Below are positions 14,368-15,668 of a stretch of 15,668 nt of DNA, in pieces. A program made the position numbers and the translations under genes. The stretch is from JBBQNY01 sp038221545. Lineage in GTDB: Bacteria > Pseudomonadota > Gammaproteobacteria > Xanthomonadales > Ahniellaceae. The notes below the pieces were generated by a model, which saw only the letters and a list, made by a program, of their open reading frames with translations, ran no database searches and had not been told where the DNA came from. The stretch covers positions 1 through 15,668 of the forward strand of contig JBBRIE010000052.1 of NCBI GenBank assembly GCA_038221545.1, in the 5' to 3' direction. How positions within the stretch are numbered: the first letter of the stretch is position 1; the number at the start of each line of letters is the position of its first letter.

Positions 14368-15549
14368 ATGGCGGGCGACTTCGATGTCGTGATCGTCGGC
14401 GGCGGTGCCGCCGGACTCATGTGCGCGCAGGTCGCGGGCCGGCGTGGCCGGCGGGTGCTGGTGATCGAGCACGCGAACCGCGTCGGCAAGAAAATCCTGA
14501 TGTCGGGTGGCGGCCGCTGCAACTTCACCAACACCGGCACTACCCCCGCGCAGTTCCTCTCGTCCAATCCGCACTTTTGCAAATCGGCGCTGGCGCGCTA
14601 CACGCCCGCCGACTTCATCGAAATGGTCGAACGCCACGGCATCGCATTCCACGAGAAGGAGCTTGGCCAGCTGTTCTGCGACGACTCGTCGAAGCAGATC
14701 GTGAAGATGCTGCTCGACGAATGCGCGGATGCAGGCGCGCGGATCGAGACGGGGTGCAAGGTCGACCACGTGGAGCATGGCGCCGGGGGATTCTCCATTC
14801 GAACCTCGCTCGGCACCTTCGCGGCACCGGCACTGATCATCGCCAGCGGCGGACTGTCGATCCCGAGCATGGGCGCAAGCGGTTTCGGCTACGCGATCGC
14901 CCGCCAGTTCGGCCACGCGGTGCTGCCAACGCGCGCGGGCCTGGTGCCGTTGACGCTCACCGGCTCGCACTCCGAACATCTCAGCGACCTCAGCGGCGTG
15001 GCGCTGCCGGTCGAGGTGTCGAGCAATGGCCAGAGCTTCCGCAACGCGATGATGGTCACGCATCGCGGCGTGACTGGCCCGGCGATCCTCCAGATATCGT
15101 CGTACTGGCAGCCGGGCGACGACCTGCGCATCGATCTCCTGCCGGACAGCGATGCGTTCGCGGCGTTGCAGGCGCAGGCGCAGGCGCGACCTGCGGCGGA
15201 ATTGAAGACCGTGCTTTCCGACCTGTTGCCGCGACGTCTTGCGCAACGTTTGTGCGAAGTCTGGCTGGCCAGCAGGCCGATGCGGCAATACCGCGAGCGC
15301 GACCTGCGCGAGATCGCGACGCAGCTGCAGGAGTGGCCACTGGTCGCGAGTGGTACGGAGGGCTATCGCACCGCGGAGGTCACGCTCGGCGGTGTCGACA
15401 CTGACGAGCTGTCGTCCAGCACGATGCAGTCACGCCACGCGCCGGGTCTCTACTTCATCGGCGAATGCGTGGACGTCACCGGCTGGCTCGGCGGCTACAA
15501 CTTCCAGTGGGCATGGGCCTCGGGCCACGCGGCCGGCATGGCGGTGTGA
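14368..15549 (+). CDS. yhiN: FAD-dependent oxidoreductase, YhiN/HI0933 (aminoacetone oxidase-like) family
   Basis: This 393-residue soluble flavoprotein has a complete FAD-binding N-terminus, VVIVGGGAAGLMCAQVAG, the Rossmann GxGxxG loop at residues 11-16. The acidic ribose-binding residue lies in VLVIEHANR, and the family signature KKILMSGGGRCNFTN follows. The central part contains the second nucleotide-binding segment (LIIASGGLSIPSMGASGFGY). The C-terminus ends with the family hallmark LYFIGECVDVTGWLGGYNFQ, then WAWASGHAAG. Members are annotated as HI0933-like or aminoacetone oxidase-like; the natural substrate is unclear. It lies 4 bp after yaeQ and is probably co-translated. The gene symbol follows the E. 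coli homologue and does not imply a function. Confidence 0.93.
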   Translation: MAGDFDVVIVGGGAAGLMCAQVAGRRGRRVLVIEHANRVGKKILMSGGGRCNFTNTGTTPAQFLSSNPHFCKSALARYTPADFIEMVERHGIAFHEKELGQLFCDDSSKQIVKMLLDECADAGARIETGCKVDHVEHGAGGFSIRTSLGTFAAPALIIASGGLSIPSMGASGFGYAIARQFGHAVLPTRAGLVPLTLTGSHSEHLSDLSGVALPVEVSSNGQSFRNAMMVTHRGVTGPAILQISSYWQPGDDLRIDLLPDSDAFAALQAQAQARPAAELKTVLSDLLPRRLAQRLCEVWLASRPMRQYRERDLREIATQLQEWPLVASGTEGYRTAEVTLGGVDTDELSSSTMQSRHAPGLYFIGECVDVTGWLGGYNFQWAWASGHAAGMAV

Positions 15550-15668
15550 TGGCGCAGGGCTCGACCCGGGCGGGCAACGCCGCCAGTGCGAATTCGGCGC
15601 CTGGAATGGCGCAACTGCGGGGGCAGTCTCGAGGATCGATCGCGCGCGCGATCGATCCTCGAGGGCCT
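15549..15668 (+). CDS. possible start of a further gene, coupled to yhiN by TGATG, cut by the window edge
   Basis: The stop codon of the flavoprotein overlaps an ATG as TGATG (15547-15551). From this ATG 40 codons stay open to the end of the window (MAQGSTRAGNAASANSAPGM, then a stretch containing RGSIARAIDPRGP). TGATG overlaps are typical of co-translated genes. Against it: the ribosome binding site is weak, the encoded peptide is low complexity and not recognised, and the last third coincides with a perfect DNA palindrome, which would suit non-coding DNA better. Open frames of this length are common at this GC content. Confidence 0.25.
   Translation, partial: MAQGSTRAGNAASANSAPGMAQLRGQSRGSIARAIDPRGP
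15628..15663. repeat. perfect 36-bp palindrome
   Basis: The half-site CTCGAGGATCGATCGCGC (15628-15645) is followed directly by its exact reverse complement (15646-15663), with no spacer. It begins 78 bases after the yhiN stop and could serve as that gene's terminator hairpin, a protein-binding site, or a cruciform-forming element. No T-run is seen in the five bases left in the window. The flanks (GGGCAGT and GGCCT) are not mirror images, so a simple fold-back assembly artefact is not obvious but cannot be excluded so near the edge. Confidence 0.8.

Noticed and set aside
1..15668. CRISPR array, transposase, integrase, tRNA or rRNA
   Set aside because: No regularly spaced direct repeats, no mobile-element proteins and no recognisable tRNA or rRNA sequence were seen on either strand.

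Overview
The window is a GC-rich stretch of bacterial chromosome with no sign of plasmid or phage functions. Several things together suggest a gammaproteobacterium of the Xanthomonadales/Lysobacterales type: an alpha-2-macroglobulin gene followed by pbpC, a YaeQ protein, a DUF3597 protein, a type III polyketide synthase next to a methyltransferase, and a composite palindromic repeat with CTTCTCCCCG and CCCCTCATCC arms. This placement is an inference from gene content and from the look of the repeat, not a database result.

Layout. Positions 1-1386 (minus strand) hold a type III polyketide synthase (PKS) and, overlapping its stop codon by 4 bases, the start of a SAM-dependent methyltransferase that runs off the left edge. 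This is the beginning of a small aromatic-lipid or alkylresorcinol/alkylpyrone-type biosynthetic operon. A 213-bp divergent control region (1387-1599) separates it from a plus-strand envelope cluster: a giant membrane-anchored alpha-2-macroglobulin with an intact CTEQ thioester motif (1600-7440), a 123-bp composite palindromic repeat (7475-7597), penicillin-binding protein 1C (7607-9970), and a small exported protein of unknown function (10039-10809). Macroglobulin and PBP1C are a known pair, proposed to trap invading proteases in the periplasm and to repair damaged peptidoglycan. The unknown exported protein is probably co-transcribed with them.

After a 289-bp gap with no convincing gene comes exodeoxyribonuclease III (11099-11947). 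A 299-bp gap follows, holding a perfect 11-bp-arm inverted repeat and a possible 8-codon leader ORF. Next come an AraC-family regulator with a cupin-type sensor domain (12247-13131), a DUF3597 protein (13234-13692), a strong hairpin (13702-13733), and a close pair, YaeQ (13806-14363) and a YhiN/HI0933-type flavoprotein (14368-15549). The right edge has a possible TGATG-coupled ORF running out of the window and a perfect 36-bp palindrome (15628-15663).

I found no CRISPR array, transposase, tRNA or rRNA. Most genes are standard families. The most distinctive items are the repeat that appears to supply the ribosome binding site of pbpC, the truncated type III PKS operon, the exported unknown linked to the macroglobulin-PBP1C pair, and the palindrome at the right edge. 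I see no clear evidence for an entirely new multi-gene system.
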